From the NCBI GenBank assembly GCA_013214425.1, contig JABSPN010000099.1, positions 2,046 to 9,385 on the forward strand: a stretch of 7,340 nucleotides of DNA, given 5' to 3'. Position numbers and translations under genes: made by a program. This document shows, one piece after another, positions 1-6,659 of the stretch; positions within the stretch are counted from its first letter, which is position 1, and every line of letters starts with the position of its first letter. Under the pieces are notes generated by a model. That model had not been told where the DNA came from. It ran no database searches and was given only the letters and a program-made list of their open reading frames with translations. The stretch comes from Flavobacteriaceae bacterium (GTDB taxonomy: Bacteria; Bacteroidota; Bacteroidia; Flavobacteriales; Flavobacteriaceae).

Positions 1-1163
1 AAGCTTTCGATCAGCAGCAGTTTGAAGAAACCAATCCACGGGTATTAAAATATCGTGAGCAAAAGCAAGAGATATTGAATACCATGGCGCATTTTTTAGA
101 AAATGAAGAGCTAGATAAGGTTAAGGAGTTCATAGAAGAATTAGGAATTGCTTGTCCAATTTCAGGATCAAAAAACTGGACAGATGTAAGACAATTCAAT
201 TTAATGTTTGGAACAAAACTAGGAGCTTCAGCAGATTCTGCCATGGATTTGTACTTAAGACCTGAAACGGCACAAGGGATCTTTGTCAACTTCCTGAATG
301 TTCAAAAAACAGGTAGAATGAAAATTCCTTTTGGAATTGCTCAAACGGGTAAAGCCTTCAGGAATGAGATTGTTGCCAGACAATTCATCTTCAGAATGAG
401 AGAGTTTGAACAAATGGAAATGCAATTCTTTGTAAAACCTAATACACAAAAGGAATGGTATGAAAAGTGGAAAGAAACACGCTTAAAATGGCACCTCTCT
501 TTAGGACTTGGGCAAGATAACTACCGATTCCACGATCACGAAAAATTAGCGCATTATGCCGATGCCGCTGCAGATATAGAATTCAAATTCCCATTTGGTT
601 TTAAAGAGTTAGAAGGAATTCATTCCAGAACAGATTTCGACCTGAAAGCACATGAGGAGTTTTCAGGAAGAAAATTACAATATTTCGATAATGAAACTCA
701 AGAAAGTTATGTGCCTTATGTAGTCGAAACTTCTATAGGTCTAGATAGAATGTTCTTAGCAATATTCTCTAAATCTTTACGTGAAGAAATACTAGAAGAT
801 GGTACACCAAGAACAGTACTTGGCCTTCCAGCAGTTTTAGCGCCAACTAAAGCAGCCATTCTCCCATTAGTTAAAAAGGATAAAGAGCTTACCAAAATAG
901 CAAAAGAGATAATTGATGACTTAAAATGGGACTTCAATGTTATTTATGATGAAAAGGACACTATAGGTAGACGTTACAGACGTCAGGATGCTGTTGGTAC
1001 TCCATTCTGTGTTACGATTGATGATGAAACATTAGAAAATAACACAGTAACCTTACGTTACAGGGATACCATGGAACAAAAAAGAGTGGCTATTTCAGAA
1101 TTAAAACAACTCATTGCTGAAGAAGTGGAGATGAAGTCCTGGTTGCTCAAAATGAATGATTAA
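1..1163 (+). CDS. glyS: Glycyl-tRNA synthetase, single-chain type (5' end outside window)
   Basis: Class II aminoacyl-tRNA synthetase that charges tRNA-Gly with glycine in the cytoplasm. The reading frame is open from position 3, so the gene enters from the left; about 386 residues are visible and roughly the first 125 are missing, judged against the usual length of just over 500. Visible in order: RPETAQGIF of the catalytic core (from 258), the motif 2 region beginning GKAFRNEI and running on to MREFEQME (about 351-419), motif 3 with the conserved Arg in SIGLDRMFLAI (about 732-764), then the C-terminal anticodon-binding domain, starting near LAPTKAAILP (about 840) and containing DTIGRRYRRQDAVGTPFCV (958-1014) and TVTLRYRDT. 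This is the alpha-homodimer type, not the separate GlyQ/GlyS subunit type. No internal damage is seen. It converges on the lipoprotein gene at 1302-1682, with a long palindrome between them. Confidence 0.96.
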   Translation, partial: AFDQQQFEETNPRVLKYREQKQEILNTMAHFLENEELDKVKEFIEELGIACPISGSKNWTDVRQFNLMFGTKLGASADSAMDLYLRPETAQGIFVNFLNVQKTGRMKIPFGIAQTGKAFRNEIVARQFIFRMREFEQMEMQFFVKPNTQKEWYEKWKETRLKWHLSLGLGQDNYRFHDHEKLAHYADAAADIEFKFPFGFKELEGIHSRTDFDLKAHEEFSGRKLQYFDNETQESYVPYVVETSIGLDRMFLAIFSKSLREEILEDGTPRTVLGLPAVLAPTKAAILPLVKKDKELTKIAKEIIDDLKWDFNVIYDEKDTIGRRYRRQDAVGTPFCVTIDDETLENNTVTLRYRDTMEQKRVAISELKQLIAEEVEMKSWLLKMND

Positions 1164-1190
1164 GATTCGATTCGAAGTTATTGTAAATAA

Positions 1191-1319
1191 AGACTGCCTG
1201 AAAAGTGTCATTTCTAATAATAATGAAGAATCTCTATCAAATCAAATTTCCGATTTGTAGACAATAGAGACTTTTCGACTGCGCTCAAAATGACAATTGA
1301 ATCACTTTTCAGACAGTCT
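1191..1319. repeat. Long imperfect palindrome, probable dispersed intergenic repeat
   Basis: The outer arms 1191-1207 (agactgcctgaaaagtg) and 1303-1319 are reverse complements except for one base. Further pairs continue inward: 1206-1213 with 1288-1295 (tgtcattt/aaatgaca), 1231-1237 with 1264-1270 (tctctat/atagaga), and 1238-1243 with 1252-1257 (caaatc/gatttg) around an 8-base loop. Between the second and third pairs each arm has exactly 17 bases that no longer match, which suggests decay of a once more perfect palindrome. The right arm carries cttttcgactgcgctcaaaa, a string I recall as frequent between genes in flavobacterial genomes; that is memory, not something the window shows. No transposase is present, so it would be a non-autonomous or REP/MITE-like element. 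Confidence 0.75.
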
Positions 1320-1330
1320 CGTTTTTATTT
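1191..1330 (+). terminator. Probable terminator for glyS, perhaps bidirectional
   Basis: The base of the palindrome forms a 17-bp stem with one mismatch and is followed on the plus strand by a T-rich run (gtttttattt, 1321-1330), the arrangement of an intrinsic terminator, although the hairpin is unusually long. On the minus strand the stem is followed by ttattta, a weaker U-tract. Its place between convergent genes fits termination from both sides. The T-run lies inside the coding region of the opposite-strand lipoprotein gene. Confidence 0.5.
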
Positions 1331-1682
1331 CCGTAATCGATACAGGTAAGTGATTTCCGCATCTGTTTTTCATTCTCAATCGGGAAAAATTAAACCACAC
1401 CTTTTTATCAGCTACTTTAAATTCATCCTTAAGATTAATAGGGTCTAATATCTCCTTAGAGGCTAGATCCTGAATATAAAAGTCACATTTTAAGGATTTA
1501 TCCTCATTCATGACGATTAACCCTTTTTTGAAATTGGCATTTTCGTTTGTGTCAGACATCTTTGTTTCAGTTTTCGTATCAGCATTTTCTCCAGTAGCTT
1601 CAGTTTCTGCCCTATTTTTGGTAGAACCGCAGGATACGATCGAAATCAGTGCCATAATTGTAAGTAAGTTAATGATTTTCAT
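1302..1682 (-). CDS. Small lipoprotein of unknown function
   Basis: 126 residues. It begins with a Lys-containing hydrophobic leader and a lipobox ending ISIVSC, with Cys18 the predicted lipidated residue after signal peptidase II cleavage, so it should sit in the cell envelope. Residues 20-50 form a polar linker rich in Thr, Glu, Asn and Lys, typical of a flexible tether. Residues 51-120 look like a small beta-rich domain with VWFNFSRLRM and two cysteines, Cys66 and Cys108, that could form a disulfide in the periplasm. I recall similar small domains in other Bacteroidota lipoproteins, but no function is known to me. The start is the ATG at 1680-1682. It lies 66 bases downstream of the large barrel gene on the same strand, so cotranscription is possible; no clear promoter of its own was found in the gap. 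The last codons (LSEK and stop) fall inside the palindromic repeat. Confidence 0.8.
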   Translation of the reverse strand: MKIINLLTIMALISIVSCGSTKNRAETEATGENADTKTETKMSDTNENANFKKGLIVMNEDKSLKCDFYIQDLASKEILDPINLKDEFKVADKKVWFNFSRLRMKNRCGNHLPVSITEIKTRLSEK

Positions 1683-1748
1683 AATACGGTTTTGTGTATA
1701 GCTTTCAAAAATGCTGCCAAAATTCAGAAATAAAAATAATCAATAATT

Positions 1749-4700
1749 TTAAAAGAAGGCTTTCAATTGAATATTCCCCGTATGAATAATTTGAGAAGTT
1801 TCTGATTTTCTTCCGAAGTAATTCAAGTTTAAATCTAAAAATTTGGTTAGTTTTTTCTGAACAAACAACGACCAGGTATAATTTTTTCCTGGTTGTAATC
1901 CTTCAAGCATTTGATAGGATACAGGCAACCCAATATCACCAGTAAACTCATTAACATAATAGTTGAATTCTCCTGTAAGCGCTAATTTCTGCTGATTATT
2001 AATCGTAAATGAAGCTCCAATACGTTGCTGATCTAACGCTTCTAACATCGACGATACATTTTCCTTAAAGTTGTATTCGTAAAACACATCAAAACGTTTG
2101 TTTTTGTCTAGTAAATAGGAAAGTTTCGGATTCAAGAGATACCCTTCAATCAAGTAATTTTTAGAAGTAAAGTTTTCTGAGATACTCTCTCTTTGCTCTG
2201 TGGTACCCAACATAGTAATTAACCAGGAATTCAAAAATTTATGATTAAAATTGATCTGATGCGAACGTAATTTGTTCTCCTGAAAACCTGAAGTAAATGA
2301 ATTTTTAGACTGATTGCTTAAATAGGTATAGGAAGTAGTATAGCGCTGTTTTCCTCTATTAAAAAAGAAGGTGTTTTTAAAGTTCGAATTCAGCCCTAAC
2401 ACATCATTTGATTCTCCAAAAGGATTGAGATCAAATGAATTTGTTTCTCTCCTGATTTTTTTATCAATTAGGTAAGACGATTGGTTATAAAAATGAGATA
2501 CAAACTTTTTCAAACTTCCTGTTTCACTTTGCCAATTATAGGGGTTTAAGGTCAGCGTTTGACTTAATTTATTCTGATGCGTTTTTAAGAATATCTGATT
2601 TGGCAATAAGACTCTTATAAAAGTAGCTTGATCTGGAAAAGGAGCGATTTCAAACTCTTCTAATTCCTGAATGCCATTGTTGTTATAGTCATTCCAGGTA
2701 TAGACACCTTGACCTTCATCAACTTCTACATAAGTAAATTCTTGTTGAGGTAAGGTTCCCGAATTGGTTTCATAAACAGTACTCAGGGCTACCACTTGCT
2801 TGAATAGCTTTTGATTGTAAATTAATCGGGAGTTTAGGGATTGTTCAATTTCTAAAGTATCTGTTTCAGGGGTTAATGTCCTGTAATTTCCATAAATCGA
2901 TAATAAGCTGTTTTTAGAGTTGACTAGCTTCGATTTTAAATAGTAATTATTACTGGTATTCACTCTTGTGATTTGATTGTTGACTAAACTGTCGTTTAAT
3001 CGTCTTCTGTAACCCATTTCTACAAAAACCTGAGTACTATCACCCACACCAACAAAGGCTTCATAAGAACTGAATTTCTGACTGATATCAGAGAATTCTA
3101 AAGTGGTTTTATCTTGTCGTTGATTGTCTTCTAGGGCAAATTTTGAACCAACCCATGATTTTTTCATGCCGTAAACTCCTCTAACAAAGGCCCTGTTAAA
3201 TGAAGAAGTACTGGTGTTTGAATTACTCTTTAAAAAACTATTCTGAGTAAAGAAGTTGAACTTGTTAAGATTTAAATTCGCAGCAATCACATGACGATTA
3301 CCATTGTAATTATCAGAGTAATTTAAATGTTCGAAGCTGTATTCTACCTGACCTTTTTTGGGATGTTGTGCTTGCACACCCGTAGAAGAAATCAACTGAT
3401 TCCCACTCGGATTTTCTAAATTCCAATCTCTACTGAATTCAACATTATACAAACGTTCAATCGTATTGAAGTTCCGGTTTACAAAATCGGTATCTACCAC
3501 AAGAGATGTTTTCCAACCCTCTTCTTTTTCAAATAGCGTTTGATTTGCAACTACTTTTCCAGCAAAACCATCGTTGTCTCCATCATCTAATGCAGAAAAT
3601 AAATTCAAATCTTTCTTACTTCCCGCTGCTTCAAAGTTGATTTTCGTATTTTTGCTAGGCTCATAACGACCGTTAATAACTGCTACTTGTAATTTTGTTG
3701 GCGCTACCAATTGAATAATTGGTTCATATTCTCCTTGTGGTACACCTGCTAAAGGAGGAACATATTCGTAGATTCTACTAATGGCTGTAGTATTACTTAA
3801 AATATAATTACCTTGATTGGCCCCAACATTGGTGAAACTCACCTGAAATAAAGCATCATTAGGGTCTGTCGAAAACACAAAGGCCTCTACACCACCAATC
3901 ATCTCTTTACGGTATAGAATTTTATTTTCGTCAAACGTATCAGCAACTGCAGATGGAGCAGTCATTAAATTGGTATCGTCTCCGGCAAGTTCTAAAATGT
4001 CGATTTGTTCTTCGGAAAGGTTTTGCTGTAGCGGTTGATTTTTCAAGTCATTTTCAGAATAAAAGAATCCGCCTAAAGAAAACTTTTCCGTTTCATAATT
4101 GCTTCCGGCAAAACCTAAAATTCTGGAATAATTTCTATCGCTAAACTGATATTCAACAGTAATACGCATTTCAGAAGTAATAGGATAAGTAGAATTGAAA
4201 ATGATCTCTCCCGCATTATAATCGATGATATAATCGTTGTTTTCACCTCTTTTTAAAGGAATCCCGTTTACATATACTGTTTCACTTCCGGAGACTACCA
4301 AGACAAAAAGCTCACCGTTAGGCCCCACTAATTTATAAGGACCTTGATTTCCTTCTTGCCCTTGAAACCTACTTTGAGCAAACTGACCACGAACCAATGC
4401 TCCTGAACCAAAAAAACGGGTGTCTGATTTATCTTTGTCAAGAGTAGCAGCAAGTGAAATCCCCTGTACTTTTTTATTAAAGCGACCAAAATAAGAGCTT
4501 TGATCACTCAAATTCACATCTCCAGCTCTGATATTCCAGTTTTTACTGAATATTTCAATGAATATTTGATCGAATTCATCCAGGCGTTGTGAATAACCTG
4601 CTTCCTGGATAGGAATATTAGCGTCTTGAATAGAGGCTCTTAGGGAGACTTTGTCGGATAATTTACCAGTTATTTGAAGATCTAATTCAGATTTTAATAC

Positions 4701-5156
4701 CGCATTTTGATTATTTCCGACAGTCACTCCACGAGAAATGCTTCCTGAGGTCTCTAATCCGTCAAACGGAATTACAGACCGTTGTCTGCTCGATTGTTTT
4801 AGTTGATAGAGTCTTTCCGAAGCTTTGGATCTGTTTACTATATCATCTTCGTTAAAAAGAAAATATTTACGCGTAACAAAATCAGGATAAGCCAGGTATT
4901 CTAAGGTGATTGAATCGAGTTGAGGAGTGTTTTTAAAATATAGTTTACTGGTTTTAAAATCTATCTCATATTGAGAAGTATCGATTTCTTTTTTATTAAG
5001 ATCGTAAATTTTAAAAAAGGAAGGATTGATACTTACAGAATCTATTTGAATAGAATCGGTTACAGCGATACGTTTGGTTTTATAATTGGAGTTGTCTTCC
5101 TGAGCAAAACCTAAAAAACCAAAGAGAATGATTCCGATTGTAATGAAAAACTTCAT
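1749..5156 (-). CDS. Large exported protein, predicted outer-membrane beta-barrel, uncharacterised family
   Basis: I do not recognise a named family. The likely start is the ATG at 5154-5156, giving 1135 residues; an in-frame TTG just upstream (5157-5159) is less likely. Residues 1-19 are a signal peptide ending FLGFAQ. Residues about 25-105 look like a beta-sandwich. Then come RGVTVGNNQNAVL (142-154) and a region with DANIPIQEAGYSQRLDEF (178-195) and AGDVNL, followed by a beta-hairpin segment with VYVNGIPLKRG and DYNAGEIIF (294-320). From about 500 to the end there are many alternating hydrophobic/polar strands rich in Tyr, Phe and Asn, and the protein ends in Phe, as expected of a BAM-assembled barrel. 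Two calcium-type loops occur at residues 525-530 (DGDNDG) and 823-834. No TonB box or plug domain was recognised, so a TonB-dependent receptor is unlikely. It is much shorter than the gliding/T9SS protein SprA (over 2000 residues), though the hairpin and loop motifs are of a similar style. A strong promoter lies just upstream. Confidence 0.85.
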   Translation of the reverse strand: MKFFITIGIILFGFLGFAQEDNSNYKTKRIAVTDSIQIDSVSINPSFFKIYDLNKKEIDTSQYEIDFKTSKLYFKNTPQLDSITLEYLAYPDFVTRKYFLFNEDDIVNRSKASERLYQLKQSSRQRSVIPFDGLETSGSISRGVTVGNNQNAVLKSELDLQITGKLSDKVSLRASIQDANIPIQEAGYSQRLDEFDQIFIEIFSKNWNIRAGDVNLSDQSSYFGRFNKKVQGISLAATLDKDKSDTRFFGSGALVRGQFAQSRFQGQEGNQGPYKLVGPNGELFVLVVSGSETVYVNGIPLKRGENNDYIIDYNAGEIIFNSTYPITSEMRITVEYQFSDRNYSRILGFAGSNYETEKFSLGGFFYSENDLKNQPLQQNLSEEQIDILELAGDDTNLMTAPSAVADTFDENKILYRKEMIGGVEAFVFSTDPNDALFQVSFTNVGANQGNYILSNTTAISRIYEYVPPLAGVPQGEYEPIIQLVAPTKLQVAVINGRYEPSKNTKINFEAAGSKKDLNLFSALDDGDNDGFAGKVVANQTLFEKEEGWKTSLVVDTDFVNRNFNTIERLYNVEFSRDWNLENPSGNQLISSTGVQAQHPKKGQVEYSFEHLNYSDNYNGNRHVIAANLNLNKFNFFTQNSFLKSNSNTSTSSFNRAFVRGVYGMKKSWVGSKFALEDNQRQDKTTLEFSDISQKFSSYEAFVGVGDSTQVFVEMGYRRRLNDSLVNNQITRVNTSNNYYLKSKLVNSKNSLLSIYGNYRTLTPETDTLEIEQSLNSRLIYNQKLFKQVVALSTVYETNSGTLPQQEFTYVEVDEGQGVYTWNDYNNNGIQELEEFEIAPFPDQATFIRVLLPNQIFLKTHQNKLSQTLTLNPYNWQSETGSLKKFVSHFYNQSSYLIDKKIRRETNSFDLNPFGESNDVLGLNSNFKNTFFFNRGKQRYTTSYTYLSNQSKNSFTSGFQENKLRSHQINFNHKFLNSWLITMLGTTEQRESISENFTSKNYLIEGYLLNPKLSYLLDKNKRFDVFYEYNFKENVSSMLEALDQQRIGASFTINNQQKLALTGEFNYYVNEFTGDIGLPVSYQMLEGLQPGKNYTWSLFVQKKLTKFLDLNLNYFGRKSETSQIIHTGNIQLKAFF
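2655..2690 (-). other. EF-hand-like calcium-binding loop in the barrel protein
   Basis: Codons 823-834 read DYNNNGIQELEE. This fits the 12-residue EF-hand loop pattern: Asp at 1, Asn at 3 and 5, Gly at 6, Ile at 8 minus one (position 7), Glu at 9 and Glu at 12. It sits in a segment (YTW before, FEIAPFPDQATFIRV after) of a kind I recall from several large Bacteroidota outer-membrane proteins. The pattern is seen directly; calcium binding is inferred. Confidence 0.55.
3567..3584 (-). other. DxDxDG calcium-type loop in the barrel protein
   Basis: Codons 525-530 read DGDNDG, preceded by SALD and followed by FAGKV. This is the DxDxDG core common to many calcium-binding loops, but there is no Glu at position 12, so it is not a full EF-hand. 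It lies near the point where the strand-rich C-terminal part begins. Confidence 0.4.
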
Positions 5157-5178
5157 CAAGTGTAAAACTGAATTATTT

Positions 5179-5209
5179 CAAATTTATTTTAATTAGTCGT
5201 GATACAAAA
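5179..5209 (-). promoter_or_regulatory. Bacteroidota-type promoter for the barrel gene
   Basis: Read on the minus strand, TTTTG (5205-5209) is the -33 element and TAAATTTG (5179-5186) is a perfect match to the -7 consensus TAnnTTTG. The spacing between TTG and the -7 box is 18 bases, within the range for the primary sigma factor of this phylum. Transcription should start near 5172, leaving a leader of roughly 15 bases before the ATG at 5156. There is no Shine-Dalgarno sequence, which is usual in the phylum. Confidence 0.7.
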
Positions 5210-5313
5210 CTTTGTAAGGTTAAACTTGATATTTTAGTTAATAAATTTATGAAGCTTTTAACGGATTCAAGATCTTCAATACGTATTTTAGCGTAACAAT
5301 AAATTTGATTAAG

Positions 5314-6075
5314 ATGAAAATCATTTCCTATAATGTTAATGGGATCCGAGCGGCAATAAAGAAAGGCTTTTTAGATTGGTTGTCTCAGGCAAATCCAGAT
5401 GTCATTTGTCTTCAAGAGATCAAGGCATTAAAAGAACAAGTTCCTGTTGAAGAAATAGAAGCTTTGGGATATCACCATCATTATTGGTTTTCAGCAGAAA
5501 AAAAAGGCTATTCAGGAGTAGCCGTTTTATCCAAAATCGAACCTAAGCATGTCGAATACGGAACTGGAATCGACTATATGGATTATGAAGGAAGAAATTT
5601 GCGATTAGATTTTGAAGATGTCTCTGTGATGAGTTTGTATTTGCCTTCTGGAACTAATGATGCTCGTTTGGAGTTTAAGTTGGGCTATATGGCAGATTTT
5701 CAACAATACATAAACGAATTAAAACAAGAAATACCCAATTTGGTTATTTGTGGAGATTATAATATTTGCCATGAAGAGATCGATATTCACAATCCAAAAC
5801 AAAATAAAAATACCTCCGGATTTCTTCCAGTAGAAAGAGAGTGGATAGGGAAATTTATAGATAACGGTTTTATCGATTCATTCAGGCATTTTAATAAAGA
5901 TCCACATCACTATAGTTGGTGGAGCTACAGAGCGAATGCAAGAAATAATAATAAAGGCTGGAGAATCGATTATAATATGGTCGCCCAACCCTTAGAGTCA
6001 AGATTAACAAGAGCCCTGATTTTACCAGAAGCAAAACATTCAGACCATTGTCCAATATTAGTAGAAATAAATTAA
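5314..6075 (+). CDS. xth: Exodeoxyribonuclease III (AP endonuclease, EEP family)
   Basis: 253 residues, close to the usual length of about 250-270. It acts in base-excision repair: it cuts DNA 5' of abasic sites and has 3'-5' exonuclease and 3'-phosphatase activity, using a divalent metal. The motifs are complete: SYNVNGIRA with Asn7, ICLQEIKA with metal-binding Glu35, YLPSGTND with Tyr109, CGDYNICHEEIDIHNPKQN with Asp148 and Asn150, WRIDYNM with Asp219, and the terminal SDHCP with Asp244 and His245. The start is the ATG at 5314, giving the family-typical MKIISYNVNG; an upstream in-frame TTG at 5305 would add three residues and is rejected. It is divergent from the barrel gene and followed after 8 bases by the OmpA-type lipoprotein, so those two are probably cotranscribed. 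No convincing plus-strand promoter was found; TAAATTTG at 5300-5307 fits a -7 box but has no -33 partner. Confidence 0.96.
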   Translation: MKIISYNVNGIRAAIKKGFLDWLSQANPDVICLQEIKALKEQVPVEEIEALGYHHHYWFSAEKKGYSGVAVLSKIEPKHVEYGTGIDYMDYEGRNLRLDFEDVSVMSLYLPSGTNDARLEFKLGYMADFQQYINELKQEIPNLVICGDYNICHEEIDIHNPKQNKNTSGFLPVEREWIGKFIDNGFIDSFRHFNKDPHHYSWWSYRANARNNNKGWRIDYNMVAQPLESRLTRALILPEAKHSDHCPILVEIN

Positions 6076-6083
6076 CAAGTAAG

Positions 6084-6629
6084 ATGATTAAAAAGTTTGT
6101 AGTATTACTAGCCATCGGCACTATATTTAGCTCATGTGTTTCAAAAAAAATATATGAAGACTTAGAAATGCAATATGCCAATCTTAAAAAAGAAATGCGA
6201 GCTGTGGAAGACGAAAACGACTCGTTAAAACAGCTTCAAAAAGAATGCGAAGAAGAAGTAGCCAAATTGAAGGACGAGATCGCAACGTTACAATCGCAAA
6301 AAACACAATTGCAAGAAGATATTGCTAATTCGAAAGAAGAATACAAAAAGCTTCAGGATTCGTTCAATGCTTTAGAGAAAAACAGTAATTCTGAGATTGC
6401 TGCTAATTCTGAAAAGAACAGAGCGTTATTAAAGCAATTACAAGACAAAGAAGCTGAGATCAAAAAGGAGAGTGATCGTTTATTAGCGCTTCAGAAGGAA
6501 TTAGACTCAAGGTTAAAACGAATCGACGAATTAGAAAATGTTTTGGCGGCTAAAGATGCTAATATGAAGGCTTTGAAAGACGCTATTTCTAAAGCCTTAA
6601 CTAATTTTGAAGGAAAAGGATTGACATAA
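6084..6629 (+). CDS. N-terminal half: lipoprotein coiled-coil segment
   Basis: 181 residues up to the TAA. The leader is short and hydrophobic with lipobox IFSSC, so Cys18 should be lipidated and the protein anchored to a membrane, probably the outer one. Residues about 22-165 are charged, rich in Lys, Glu, Gln and Leu, with heptad-like spacing and no Pro or Gly, which indicates a long coiled coil able to span part of the periplasm. It ends ALTNFEGKGLT, just where the linker to an OmpA domain would begin. The start is the ATG at 6084, 8 bases after the xth stop; an in-frame TTG at 6048 inside xth would put the leader in the wrong place. If translated alone it would be a lipid-anchored coiled coil with no peptidoglycan-binding domain. 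Confidence 0.85.
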   Translation: MIKKFVVLLAIGTIFSSCVSKKIYEDLEMQYANLKKEMRAVEDENDSLKQLQKECEEEVAKLKDEIATLQSQKTQLQEDIANSKEEYKKLQDSFNALEKNSNSEIAANSEKNRALLKQLQDKEAEIKKESDRLLALQKELDSRLKRIDELENVLAAKDANMKALKDAISKALTNFEGKGLT

Positions 6630-6659
6630 GAAGAACGAGACGGAAAAGTCTATGTATCT

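Noticed and set aside
1..6. The window begins exactly at a HindIII site (aagctt), suggesting a cloning junction.
   Set aside because: The glyS frame runs normally from position 3, other aagctt sites occur inside (for example at 5252 and 7002), and the right end is not such a site, so it may be coincidence.
1164..1186. Small inverted repeat ttcgattcgaa just after the glyS stop, considered as the terminator.
   Set aside because: The stem is only 4 bp with a 3-base loop and no T-run; the palindrome further on is the better candidate.
1510..1701. Open frame on the plus strand opposite the small lipoprotein, with a hydrophobic translation.
   Set aside because: It is the complement of a convincing lipoprotein gene, and the hydrophobicity follows from that gene's own codons.
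1749..5156. Identification of the barrel gene as SprA or as a TonB-dependent receptor.
   Set aside because: It is about half the length of SprA and no TonB box or plug domain could be seen; the motif likeness is not enough to name it.
5249..5296. A 15-codon open frame (MKLLTDSRSSIRILA) upstream of xth, considered as a leader peptide.
   Set aside because: It shows no run of regulatory codons, no attenuator hairpin and no ribosome-binding site; frames this short are expected by chance.
6627..6629. Recoding of the stop as selenocysteine or pyrrolysine.
   Set aside because: The codon is TAA, while those systems use TGA and TAG, and no selenocysteine-type hairpin was seen just downstream.
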